DNA of 64,000 bases from Microbacterium sp. SSM24 (lineage in GTDB: Bacteria; Actinomycetota; Actinomycetes; Actinomycetales; Microbacteriaceae): assembly GCF_025989145.1 (NCBI RefSeq), contig NZ_JAPDNQ010000001.1, positions 744,001 through 808,000 of the forward strand, read 5' to 3'. The notes under the pieces were generated by a model that was not told the DNA's origin, made no database searches, and worked only from the letters and a program-made list of their open reading frames with translations. Positions 43,101 through 50,464 of this stretch are shown here, one piece after another (positions within the stretch are counted from its first letter, which is position 1; the number at the start of each line of letters is the position of its first letter). The translations under genes were made by a program, and so were the position numbers.

Positions 43101-44882
43101 ACCGCCGACCCTGCCGCGACAGCCTCCGAGGGCGAGGCATCCGCTCTCCTCGACGCTCTCGTCACCGCGCGCCGGGCGATCCCGGTGACCATCGCCGGCA
43201 CGCCCCGTTTCGCCGCGGTCGAAGACGCCGGGCGGCTGCGCGACGCGATCGGAGTGGCCCTTCCCGTCGGCATCCCGACGGCTTTCCTCGAGCCGCTCGC
43301 CGATCCCCTCGGCGACCTCGTGGCGCGGTATGCGCGCACGCACGGACCCTTCACCTCGGATGCCGCGGCCCAGCGCCTCGGCGTGGGCGTCGCGGTGGCC
43401 AGGCTCACCCTGCAGCGCCTCGAGTCGCAGGGCCGTATCGCGAGCGGCTTCTTCCTCCCGGCCAGCACCGCGACCGCAGGCGACGACACGGAGTGGTGCG
43501 ACGCCGAGGTGCTCCGGCGCCTGCGGATGCGCTCGCTCGCCGCGATCCGCGGCAGCGTCGAGCCCGTGCCGCAGGACGCCTACGCCCGGTTCCTTCCGAC
43601 GTGGCAGCACGTGACACGGCCGCTCGAAGGCGTCGACGGGGTGGCCGCCGTGGTGGAGCAGCTCGCGGGCGTCCCGATCCCGGCGAGCGCATGGGAGTCT
43701 CTGATCCTCCCGGCGCGGGTGGCCGACTACACGCCGGCGATGCTCGACGAGCTCACCTCGAGCGGCGAAGTGGCGTGGTCGGGGCACGGCAGCCTCGCCG
43801 GCCGCGACGGCTGGATCGCTCTTCATCCCGCCGACGCCCTCCCGCTCACCCTCACGACGACGGCCGACGAGATCGCGCCCGATTCGCTCGACGCCAGACT
43901 CCTCGCAGCCCTCGCCGCCGGCGGCGGATTCTTCGCCTCGCAGCTGCGGGCGCTGACGGATGCCGAGAACGAGCAGTCCGTGATCGAGGCGCTGTGGCGG
44001 CTGACGTGGTCGGGGCGGGTCACCAACGACACGTTCGCCCCCGTGCGCACCCTCGTCGGCGGCGGCTCGCAGTCACACCGGGTCGCGCGCAAGGCACCGC
44101 GCACGCGGCTCTACCGCGGGGCGGCCGTGCGGACGGTCGCGGCCTCCGTTCCTCCCCGTCCTCCCGCTCTCGGGGGCCGGTGGTCGCTGCTCCCAGAGCC
44201 CGAGCCCGACGCATCGCTGCGGGCGACTGCTGCGGCGAGCCTGCTGCTCGATCGCTACGGCGTGGTCACGCGGGGCTCGGTGCAGGCGGAAGGACTCCCG
44301 GGCGGCTTCGCGCAGGCCTACCGCGTGCTCGCCGGCTTCGAAGAGGCGGGGCACTGCCGGCGCGGGTACGTCGTCGAGAAACTCGGCGCGGCGCAGTTCG
44401 CGGCATCCGGCACCGTCGACCGCATCCGCGAGTTCGCCGGACTCCCCGACCCGCCGCCGCTCCGAGCCGTCACCCTGGCGGCGACCGACCCGGCCAACCC
44501 CTACGGCGCGGCCCTCGCATGGCCCGCCCTCGACGGCGTCGGCCACCGGCCGGGCCGCAAGGCCGGCGCCCTTGTCGTGCTCGTCGACGGTGCCCTCGTG
44601 CTCTACCTCGAGCGCGGCGGCAAGACGGCGCTCGCGTTCACGGGCGACGAAGCCGCGATCGCCGCTGCAACGCGAGACCTCGCGACAACCGCACGCGCCC
44701 GGCGTCTCGACACACTCACCATCGAGCAGGTCAACGGGGCGTTCGTGCACGGGACCGGGTGGGGGCGCGCGCTGCGCGACGCCGGCTTCGTCGAGTCGCC
44801 GCGCGGATTGACGCTGCGCAGGCTCACCGCGGGCGATGCCGAGCGCGCCGCCCGGCAGGCCGCGGGACCGACGCGTGCCTGA
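40113..44882 (+). CDS. lhr: Large helicase-related protein Lhr
   Basis: A 1,589-residue SF2 helicase. Walker A is APTGSGKT (45-52), the DEVH box is near residue 177 (VIVDEVHAVAATKRG), and the SAT motif LSATVRP follows. The second RecA domain carries the ATSSLELGIDMG and QRIGRAGH motifs. The winged-helix and long C-terminal domains continue to the end, as in actinobacterial Lhr, with the C-terminal part about 600 residues long. Lhr unwinds DNA/RNA hybrids and takes part in DNA repair. It overlaps the Nei-type glycosylase gene by 8 bp (44875-44882), coupling helicase and base-excision repair. Confidence 0.95.
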   Translation: MSEVLERFGPATQDWFRGAFAAPTNAQVGAWEAISHGKHALVVAPTGSGKTLSAFLWALDRVFREKQVESQPVKKRRADAGSSPTRILYISPLKALGVDVERNLRSPLVGIGQSARRLGVSVPEVSVGVRSGDTTSSDRRKLVTAPPDILITTPESLYLMLTSAAGETLSGVHTVIVDEVHAVAATKRGAHLAVSLERLDAILEKPAQRIGLSATVRPIDEVARFLGGAAPVEIVAPKATKAFDMRVVVPIDDMLNPPPPPGTEPWTPAADGGTADPETGEVIDEDWFADGQSKRASGSGETEVTGSVWPHVEEAIVDRILQQRSTIVFCNSRRLAERLTGRLNEIYSERLGLDLPEQKVPASVMAQAGATVGADPVLAKAHHGSVSKEQRAQVEEELKSGVLRCVVATSSLELGIDMGAVDLVIQVEAPPSAASGLQRIGRAGHQVGEVSRAALFPKHRGDVLHTAIVTERMLAGQIEAISIPQNPLDILAQQTVAACALLPLDVEGWYETLKRSAPFRALPRSAYEATLDLLAGRFPSDEFAELRPRLVWDRDHGTLTGRPGSQRIAVTSGGTIPDRGLFGVFIAGESQNARVGELDEEMVYESRVNDVFTLGTTSWRIVEITYDRVNVVPAFGQPGKVPFWHGDGIGRPAELGEALGKFSREVSTAQPDKAEERLREAGLDEYAQVNLLAYLAEQREATGTLPTDRQLTVERGRDEVGDWRVILHSPYGMKVHAPWALAVNARIRERLGVEGAAVASDDGIIARIPDAAADPPGADLFVFDPDELEQIVTDEVGGSALFASRFRECAARALLMPRRNPGRRSPLWQQRQRSAQLLEVARRHPTFPIILETLREVLQDVYDLPSLLRITRSIGDRRIRLIETEPAQPSPFARDLLFGYVGAFMYEGDSPLAERRAAALSVDPALLSELLGKIEMRELLDPDVIAQFEREAQRLDPERRARGIEGVADLLRILGPLDAAEVAARLQAADTADTAATADPAATASEGEASALLDALVTARRAIPVTIAGTPRFAAVEDAGRLRDAIGVALPVGIPTAFLEPLADPLGDLVARYARTHGPFTSDAAAQRLGVGVAVARLTLQRLESQGRIASGFFLPASTATAGDDTEWCDAEVLRRLRMRSLAAIRGSVEPVPQDAYARFLPTWQHVTRPLEGVDGVAAVVEQLAGVPIPASAWESLILPARVADYTPAMLDELTSSGEVAWSGHGSLAGRDGWIALHPADALPLTLTTTADEIAPDSLDARLLAALAAGGGFFASQLRALTDAENEQSVIEALWRLTWSGRVTNDTFAPVRTLVGGGSQSHRVARKAPRTRLYRGAAVRTVAASVPPRPPALGGRWSLLPEPEPDASLRATAAASLLLDRYGVVTRGSVQAEGLPGGFAQAYRVLAGFEEAGHCRRGYVVEKLGAAQFAASGTVDRIREFAGLPDPPPLRAVTLAATDPANPYGAALAWPALDGVGHRPGRKAGALVVLVDGALVLYLERGGKTALAFTGDEAAIAAATRDLATTARARRLDTLTIEQVNGAFVHGTGWGRALRDAGFVESPRGLTLRRLTAGDAERAARQAAGPTRA

Positions 44883-45648
44883 GGGCGACACCGTCTTCCG
44901 TGCGGCGAAGCGGCTGAACGACGCGCTGGCGGGCACCGAGGTGACCGAGTTCGATCTGCGCGTGCCGCGGTTCGCAACCGTCGACCTCACCGGCCAGACT
45001 GCGCACTCGGTCGTCGCCCGCGGCAAGCATCTCCTCCACCGCATCGGCACGTGGACGCTGCATTCGCACCTCAAGATGGAGGGCGAGTGGCACGTCTACC
45101 GGCGCGGTGAGCGCTGGCGCAACGCCGCGTTCAAGGCCCGGGCCGTCGTCGGCAACCGGAACTGGCAGACGGTGGGGTTCGACCTCGCCGACATCGATCT
45201 CGTTCCCACCGCCGAGGAGGACACGCTCGTCGGCTACCTCGGGCCCGACCCGCTCCGCGAGGACTGGGACGCCGCCGAGGCCGCCCGCCGGGTGCAGGCC
45301 GACGAGCGGCCGGTGCACGTGGCCATCCTCGACCAGCGCAACGTCGCCGGATTCGGCAACGTCTACGCGAACGAGATCCTCTTCGTGCGCGGGGTCGACC
45401 CGCACACGCCGGCGAGCGCCACCGACGCCCGCGCGATCGTCGATCTGGGGACGCGGATGATCCGCGCCAACCGCGACCGGTCCGCGCGCACCTTCACCGG
45501 CGAGAACAGGGCGGGCCGGCGCTTCTGGGTCTACGGCCGCGACGGAGCGCCGTGCCGTCGCTGCGGCACGGCGATCCGCGCGACGACGCTCGGCGCGGAC
45601 GCCACGAAGGAGCGGAACGTGTTCTGGTGCCCCCGCTGCCAGACCTGA
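44875..45648 (+). CDS. Nei/Fpg-family DNA glycosylase (endonuclease VIII-like)
   Basis: A 257-residue base-excision glycosylase. The first residues after the start are Pro2-Glu3-Gly-Asp-Thr, the catalytic proline and glutamate of the Fpg/Nei family. Lys in VARGKHLLH and the H2TH region DQRNVAGFGNVYANEILF follow. The zinc finger is C-x2-C (CRRCG) and C-x2-C (CPRCQT) at the end. The PEGDTVFR opening and GERWRN part match actinobacterial Nei2. The GTG start overlaps the lhr stop, so the two are translated together. It removes oxidised pyrimidines from DNA. Confidence 0.93.
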   Translation: MPEGDTVFRAAKRLNDALAGTEVTEFDLRVPRFATVDLTGQTAHSVVARGKHLLHRIGTWTLHSHLKMEGEWHVYRRGERWRNAAFKARAVVGNRNWQTVGFDLADIDLVPTAEEDTLVGYLGPDPLREDWDAAEAARRVQADERPVHVAILDQRNVAGFGNVYANEILFVRGVDPHTPASATDARAIVDLGTRMIRANRDRSARTFTGENRAGRRFWVYGRDGAPCRRCGTAIRATTLGADATKERNVFWCPRCQT

Positions 45649-45731
45649 GTCCCACCCCGACGCAGCCTGACGCCGGTCGCGACGACGCTCGGCGCGACGC
45701 AGCCTGCGGTGTGCTGCGGCGCGGTGTGCTG

Positions 45732-45822
45732 CGGCGCATAACTCCTGCAGAAAGCCAGGGCCGACCCGTCCCCACCGGCGTGTCGAGGATCGAACTCGCG
45801 AAGGTGCAGGAGTTATGCGCCG
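45732..45822. repeat. Quasi-palindrome, family B copy 4
   Basis: CGGCGCATAACTCCTGCA (45732-45749) and its exact complement (45805-45822), loop 55 bases. It follows the Nei-type gene stop and precedes the potA promoter region. Confidence 0.9.
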
Positions 45823-45876
45823 TGTCGACCGGGCGCGGGTCGCGACCCGCCCCGCCCGCCCGGTACGCAACCCGAC

Positions 45877-45889
45877 GGACGATCTGTCG
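45877..45889. promoter_or_regulatory. Candidate PucR-type site GGACGATCTGTCG
   Basis: Shares 12 of 13 bases with the second copy at 45968 and 10 of 13 with the copy at 55964 next to the PucR gene. Inferred as a binding site only from recurrence and position. Confidence 0.35.
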
Positions 45890-45967
45890 GCCCTCGCGGC
45901 CGCCACGCACCGACGTCTTGCGTGTGCATACCGAAACCCCGCGGTTTCCTGACCGTTACACAACTCC

Positions 45968-45980
45968 GGACGATCTGTCC
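45968..45980. promoter_or_regulatory. Candidate PucR-type site GGACGATCTGTCC
   Basis: A 4-bp inverted repeat GGAC-N5-GTCC, about 140 bp upstream of potA. The nearly identical GGTCGATTTGTCC lies between the divergent PucR and transaminase genes. Confidence 0.4.
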
Positions 45981-46119
45981 CGCGGCGACCTCTCGCGCCG
46001 CTAATCGTCCGGTTCGCCGAGTGGCACGTTGCAAGGGTGGGGTGCCCGATATTGAATACCCACACCAGCCCACCCGGCCGCGCAACGTCGCGAGGCCCGC
46101 TTGCAGAGGACCTCACCAG

Positions 46120-47289
46120 GTGACCACCGCGACTGACGCAGAGACGGCCCCGGCGAACACACCCGCCCCCACCGAAGGCCGCGGCGCGGTCGTCCTGGAT
46201 GCGGTGACGAAGCGGTACGGCGATCAGGTGGCCGTCGACGCCCTCTCGCTGACGATCCAGCCCGGCGAGTTCATCTCTCTCCTCGGTCCGTCCGGCTGCG
46301 GGAAGACCACGACCCTGCGCATGATCGCGGGGTTCGAGCAGCCCGACGAGGGCGACATCTTTGTCTCGGGAACGTCGGTGCGCGGCGTCCCGCCCTATCG
46401 CCGCGACGTGAACACGGTGTTCCAGGCGTACGCCCTCTTCCCCCACCTCTCGGTGGCCGAGAACGTCGCCTACGGGCTCCAGCAGCGTCGCACGCCGAAG
46501 TCCGAGATCCGCGAGAAGGTCACGCAGGCGCTCGACCTGGTGCAGATGCGCCGCTTCGGCGACCGCAAGTCGACGCAGCTCTCGGGTGGCCAGCAGCAGC
46601 GCATCGCGCTCGCCCGGGCGCTCGTCAACCGCCCCGCGGTGCTCCTGCTCGACGAGCCGCTCGGCGCGCTCGACCGGCAGCTGCGCGAGGAGATGCAGCT
46701 CGAGCTCAAGCTGCTCCAGTCGCGCCTGGGCATCACGTTCGTCTTCGTCACCCACGATCAGGGCGAGGCGCTGTCGATGAGCGACCGCATCGCGATCATG
46801 CGCGCGGGCCGCATCGAGCAGCTCGCCGACGCCGACACCGTCTACGCGCGCCCCGCGTCGGCGTACGTCGCGGCGTTCGTCGGTCAGCAGAACTTCTTCC
46901 GGGGCGCGGTCACCGAGTCCGGCGCGGCCGTCGACTCACCGCACGCGCTCGTCCGCGGCGCCGATGCGAAACTGCAGGCGGCGACGCAGGGCGAGGCCGC
47001 CGTGCGTCCCGAGTACATCCGGATCGCCGCCGACACCGGCGCGCCCCTCCCCGATGTGAACGCGACCCGCGGCCACCTCATCGGCGTCTCGCACCTCGGC
47101 GACACGATGCAGTACCTCGTGCAGCTGGGCGACGACCAGAGCCTCATCGTGCGGCGCCCGACACCCGACGCACCGGCCCTGCAGGTCGGCGACGCCGTCG
47201 TGTGCACGTGGGCCGCGCACCATGTGCTGCTCTTCCCCGCCGACGAGGCCGCCCAGGAGGGCGGCTACGTCGCACCGCCGACCGTCTAG
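46120..47289 (+). CDS. potA: ABC ATPase, spermidine/putrescine type
   Basis: A 389-residue ATPase with Walker A GPSGCGKTT (56-64), signature [15 protein letters not shown], Walker B LLLDEPLGALD and VTHDQGEALSMSDRI. A C-terminal TOBE domain follows (about 290-385, with AAVRPEYIRIA). The first 25 residues are an unusual Ala/Thr/Pro-rich extension. The GTG at 46120 follows AGAGGA. It heads an operon with binding protein and two permeases. PotA-type ATPases serve polyamine, thiamine or other organic cation importers. Confidence 0.93.
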   Translation: MTTATDAETAPANTPAPTEGRGAVVLDAVTKRYGDQVAVDALSLTIQPGEFISLLGPSGCGKTTTLRMIAGFEQPDEGDIFVSGTSVRGVPPYRRDVNTVFQAYALFPHLSVAENVAYGLQQRRTPKSEIREKVTQALDLVQMRRFGDRKSTQLSGGQQQRIALARALVNRPAVLLLDEPLGALDRQLREEMQLELKLLQSRLGITFVFVTHDQGEALSMSDRIAIMRAGRIEQLADADTVYARPASAYVAAFVGQQNFFRGAVTESGAAVDSPHALVRGADAKLQAATQGEAAVRPEYIRIAADTGAPLPDVNATRGHLIGVSHLGDTMQYLVQLGDDQSLIVRRPTPDAPALQVGDAVVCTWAAHHVLLFPADEAAQEGGYVAPPTV

Positions 47290-47357
47290 ACCTCCCGCCC
47301 AGCCCCGCCGCAGCATCCGCCTCGCCGGCTCCCCGACCCGAAACCAGGAGACCCCCG

Positions 47358-48542
47358 ATGACCGAATCCCGAAACCCGATCCGGATCCTCGCGCCCGAGG
47401 CATCGACTCCGGCCATCGTCCGCGAGCTCACCCGACGCCGCTTCCTCAGCATCGCCGCGATCGCCGGCTCGGCTGCGGCCCTCGCAGCATGCGCGCCCGG
47501 CGGCGGCGGTTCTCCGGCGCCGCAGGCGACCGGCGGCGACCTCGAGGACAGCCTGTCGGTGTACACGTGGGCCGAGTACGACGCGCCCGAGGTCGTCGAG
47601 GCGTTCACCGCCGACCTCGGCCCGAAGGTCACGCTCGACTCCTACGGATCGAACGAGGAGCTCATCGCCAAGCTCGTCGCCGCGAAGGGCACCTCCGGCT
47701 ACGACATCGTCGTGCCGACGGGCGTGTTCATCCCGCAGATGATCGAGCAGGGGCTGCTGCAGAAGCTCAACAAGGATCTTCTCCCGAACATCTCGAACAT
47801 GGACCCGGCCTTCCTCGGGCGCGCGTGGGATCCGAGCAACGACTACTCGATCTGCAAGGCGTGGGGGACGACCGGCTACGTCTACGACAAGAACGTGATC
47901 ACCCGTGAACTGACCACGTGGTCCGACTACTTCGACGCGGCCCAGAACGAGGCCAGTGGCAAGACCGCGATGTCGGACGACCCCGCCGGTGTCGTCGGAT
48001 GCTACTTCTGGGCCAACGACATGGACTGGAACACCACCGACCCCGACGAGCTCGAAGACGCGCGTGCCTTCCTCGTCGAGAAGATCGCCCCTCACGTCGC
48101 GGCGTTCGACTCCGCGGCCGGCGCAAACACGATCCCCCAGGGCACCCACGCGTTGCTCATGGCCTGGAACGGCGACGCGCGGCTCGGCATCCAGGAGTCG
48201 TCCGAGCCCGACCGCTGGCAGTGGGTGCTCCCCGGCCCGCAGACGGAGCTCTGGATGGACAACTGGGCGATCGCCACCGGGTCCGCGCACCCCGAGGCCG
48301 CTCACGCGTTCATCAACTTCGCGATGGTCCCCGAGAACCAGCTGCTGAACCTCGAGTGGGTCGGCTACAACGTGGGCGGCAAGGACATGGAGGGCGCCGC
48401 CGAGGCGGCCGAGGTCGAGCGTCTCGACATGATCTTCTTCACGCCCGAGCAGCTCGAGACCATGCACGAGCAGGTCATGAACGACTCGCTGAGCACGCGC
48501 GTCGAGATCTACAACGAGGTGAAGGCTGCCGCCGGTGCGTAA
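47358..48542 (+). CDS. potD: Polyamine-type solute-binding protein, Tat lipoprotein
   Basis: A 394-residue binding protein. The N-terminus TRRRFLSIAAIAGSAAALAAC contains a twin-arginine motif (RRRFLS) and ends at Cys45, so it is exported folded by Tat and anchored as a lipoprotein. The mature part starts LSVYTWAEYDAPEVVEAF, the standard PotD/PotF opening. The substrate is probably a polyamine or related amine, in agreement with the downstream amine oxidase-like gene. The ATG at 47358 follows CAGGAG. Confidence 0.93.
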   Translation: MTESRNPIRILAPEASTPAIVRELTRRRFLSIAAIAGSAAALAACAPGGGGSPAPQATGGDLEDSLSVYTWAEYDAPEVVEAFTADLGPKVTLDSYGSNEELIAKLVAAKGTSGYDIVVPTGVFIPQMIEQGLLQKLNKDLLPNISNMDPAFLGRAWDPSNDYSICKAWGTTGYVYDKNVITRELTTWSDYFDAAQNEASGKTAMSDDPAGVVGCYFWANDMDWNTTDPDELEDARAFLVEKIAPHVAAFDSAAGANTIPQGTHALLMAWNGDARLGIQESSEPDRWQWVLPGPQTELWMDNWAIATGSAHPEAAHAFINFAMVPENQLLNLEWVGYNVGGKDMEGAAEAAEVERLDMIFFTPEQLETMHEQVMNDSLSTRVEIYNEVKAAAGA

Positions 48543-49485
48543 TCGCGCCTCCGGCGCGGTCGGTCCCGCGCTGGCCGTCCCGGCCTGGGTGTGGCTCCTC
48601 ATCTTCTTCGTCGCTCCGGTGGCGATGGTCGTGTGGTTCAGCTTCGGCTACAAGCCCGGCGTGTTCGGGACCCACGCGAACGACATCCTCTCCCTCGACA
48701 GGTACTTCGAGGCGATCTCGCCCACGTTCCTCGCGACGTTCCAGAACACGCTGTGGGTCGGGCTCATCGGCACGGTCCTGTGCTTCCTCATCGGCGCGCC
48801 GGTCGCGTACTGGATGGCGTTCAAGGTGCGTGCGTCGCGCCGCGGCATCCTGATCGCCCTCGTGCTCGTGCCCTTCTGGACCAACTTCCTCGTCCGCACC
48901 ATCGGCTGGCAGGTGATCCTCGCCCCCGAGGGGTGGCTGTCGAGCCTGCTCCAGGGGATCGGCGTCCTCGACGGGCCCCTCGAGCTGCTGTACACCCGCA
49001 CCGCCGTCATCATCGGCGTCGTCTACAACTACCTGCCGCTGATGATCCTGCCCCTGTTCGTGGCCTTCGACCGCGTCGGCCCGGCGCTGCGCGAGGCCTC
49101 CAAAGACCTCGGTGCAGGCAAGCTCATGACGTTCTTCCGTGTCACGCTGCCCCTGTCGCAGCCGGGCATCGTCGCCGGTGTGCTGCTGGTGTTCATCCCG
49201 CTGATGGGCGACTACATCACCGCGACGGTCCTCGGCGGCGCAAAGGGCAACATGATCGGCCAGCTCGTCGCGGGGCAGTTCCAGACCGCGCAGAACTGGG
49301 CGCTCGGATCGGCGATGGCGGTGCTGCTCATGCTCATGATCATGATCACCGTCGCGGTGTGCGCCCTGCTCCTCTGGCTCGTGGCGATGCCGTTCCGCGC
49401 CCGCAACCGGCTGATCCTCGGGCCTGCCACGGAGTCCGATGAGACGGATGCTGCACCCGCAGCCGCACTGGAGGCGACCTCGTGA
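48535..49485 (+). CDS. potB: Polyamine-type ABC permease PotB
   Basis: A 316-residue permease. Membrane spans begin near residue 12 (VPAWVWLLIFFVAPVAMVVWFS), and the coupling loop is EASKDLGAGKLMTFFRVTLPLS, the EAA motif. The GTG start overlaps the potD stop by 8 bp. The last 20 residues are an acidic/Ala tail. The protein pairs with PotC. Confidence 0.93.
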   Translation: MRNRASGAVGPALAVPAWVWLLIFFVAPVAMVVWFSFGYKPGVFGTHANDILSLDRYFEAISPTFLATFQNTLWVGLIGTVLCFLIGAPVAYWMAFKVRASRRGILIALVLVPFWTNFLVRTIGWQVILAPEGWLSSLLQGIGVLDGPLELLYTRTAVIIGVVYNYLPLMILPLFVAFDRVGPALREASKDLGAGKLMTFFRVTLPLSQPGIVAGVLLVFIPLMGDYITATVLGGAKGNMIGQLVAGQFQTAQNWALGSAMAVLLMLMIMITVAVCALLLWLVAMPFRARNRLILGPATESDETDAAPAAALEATS

Positions 49486-50402
49486 CCGCGCAGACCCAGA
49501 CCGAGACGATCCTGCAGGCCCAGGCTCGCGAAGGCCGTCGGAGTTCCTCGCCGCGGCGTCGCGCGCGCAAGCCGTGGTCGGACGTCGCGTTCGGCGTGTG
49601 GGGAGTGCTGGTCATGCTCTTCCTGTTCCTGCCGATCATCGTGATCGTCGTGCACTCCTTCAACACCGGGCGTCTGCTCGCAGTGTGGGACGGGTTCGGC
49701 TTCGACGCCTTCGGCACGATCCTGACGAAGCCGGCGATCCAGAACGCGGTGCGGGTCTCGCTGATCACCGCCCTCATCGCCGCGATCATCGCGACGGCGC
49801 TGGGAACGCTCGCCGGCATCGCGATGGCACGCCACCCCGGCAAGTGGGTGTGGTGGTTCCTGGGGCTGCTGCTCCTGGTGTCGGTGACGCCCGAGATCGT
49901 CGACGCGGTCGCGCTGCTGCCGTTCATGGTGTTCCTCGGACAAGACCTCGGCATCACCATGTTCAACGACGGCATCGTGCGCCTGTCCGTCGGCTCGTCG
50001 CTGTTCGCGACGGCGGTGGTCTCGTACATCGTCCGCGCCAGGCTGGTGGGTCAGGACGCGCGCCTGGAGGAAGCATCCGCCGACCTCTACGCGAAGCCCT
50101 TCACGACCTTCCGACGGGTCACGCTCGCGCTGGCGATGCCCGCGGTGCTCGCCGGGTTCCTGCTCGCCTTCACGCTGAGCCTCGACAACACGATCGTCGC
50201 CGCGTTCGTGCAGGTGTCGGGCACGACGCCGTGGCCGGTGTACGTGCTCAGCGCGCTGCGCACCGGTCTTCGGCCCGAGATCGCGGCCGTGTCGACGATC
50301 ATGCTCCTGCTCACGCTCGTCGCCCTCGCGCTCGTCGCGCTGGTGCTCAAGCGCGCCGGAGACTCCGCGACGCAGATCGCCCGCACGATGACCGGCGGCT
50401 GA
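49482..50402 (+). CDS. potC: Polyamine-type ABC permease PotC
   Basis: A 306-residue permease. A basic N-terminal tail (RRSSSPRRRARKPW) precedes the first membrane span (VLVMLFLFLPIIVIVVHSF). The coupling loop is EASADLYAKPFTTFRRVTLALAMP. The GTG at 49482 overlaps the potB stop (GTGA). Together with PotA, PotB and PotD it forms a complete importer. Confidence 0.93.
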   Translation: MTAQTQTETILQAQAREGRRSSSPRRRARKPWSDVAFGVWGVLVMLFLFLPIIVIVVHSFNTGRLLAVWDGFGFDAFGTILTKPAIQNAVRVSLITALIAAIIATALGTLAGIAMARHPGKWVWWFLGLLLLVSVTPEIVDAVALLPFMVFLGQDLGITMFNDGIVRLSVGSSLFATAVVSYIVRARLVGQDARLEEASADLYAKPFTTFRRVTLALAMPAVLAGFLLAFTLSLDNTIVAAFVQVSGTTPWPVYVLSALRTGLRPEIAAVSTIMLLLTLVALALVALVLKRAGDSATQIARTMTGG

Positions 50403-50464
50403 TCGCCGGTCATCCGCACCACGGCCGAGCCGCGGCATCCGTCCCCGATCGCGAAGGTTCCTCC

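Larger units (their letters stand above)
45649..46119. other. 471-bp intergenic region upstream of potA
   Basis: No gene supported. Contents: a family B quasi-palindrome at 45732-45822, and two copies of a GGACGATCTGTC element (45877-45889 and 45968-45980). The final 100 bp before potA contain the likely promoter, an AT-richer stretch GATATTGAATACCC (46044-46060), but no convincing -35/-10 pair. Confidence 0.5.

Noticed and set aside
40269..43826. Very long open frame antisense to lhr, and similar long opposite-strand frames elsewhere
   Set aside because: In DNA this GC-rich the opposite strand often lacks stops. These frames have no start context or family motifs, and have Arg/His-rich compositions typical of shadows.
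45922..46119. N-terminal extension of PotA to an upstream start
   Set aside because: The extension covers a GGACGATCTGTCC site and AT-rich promoter-like DNA, has no ribosome-binding site, and gives an unrelated peptide. The GTG at 46120 has AGAGGA.
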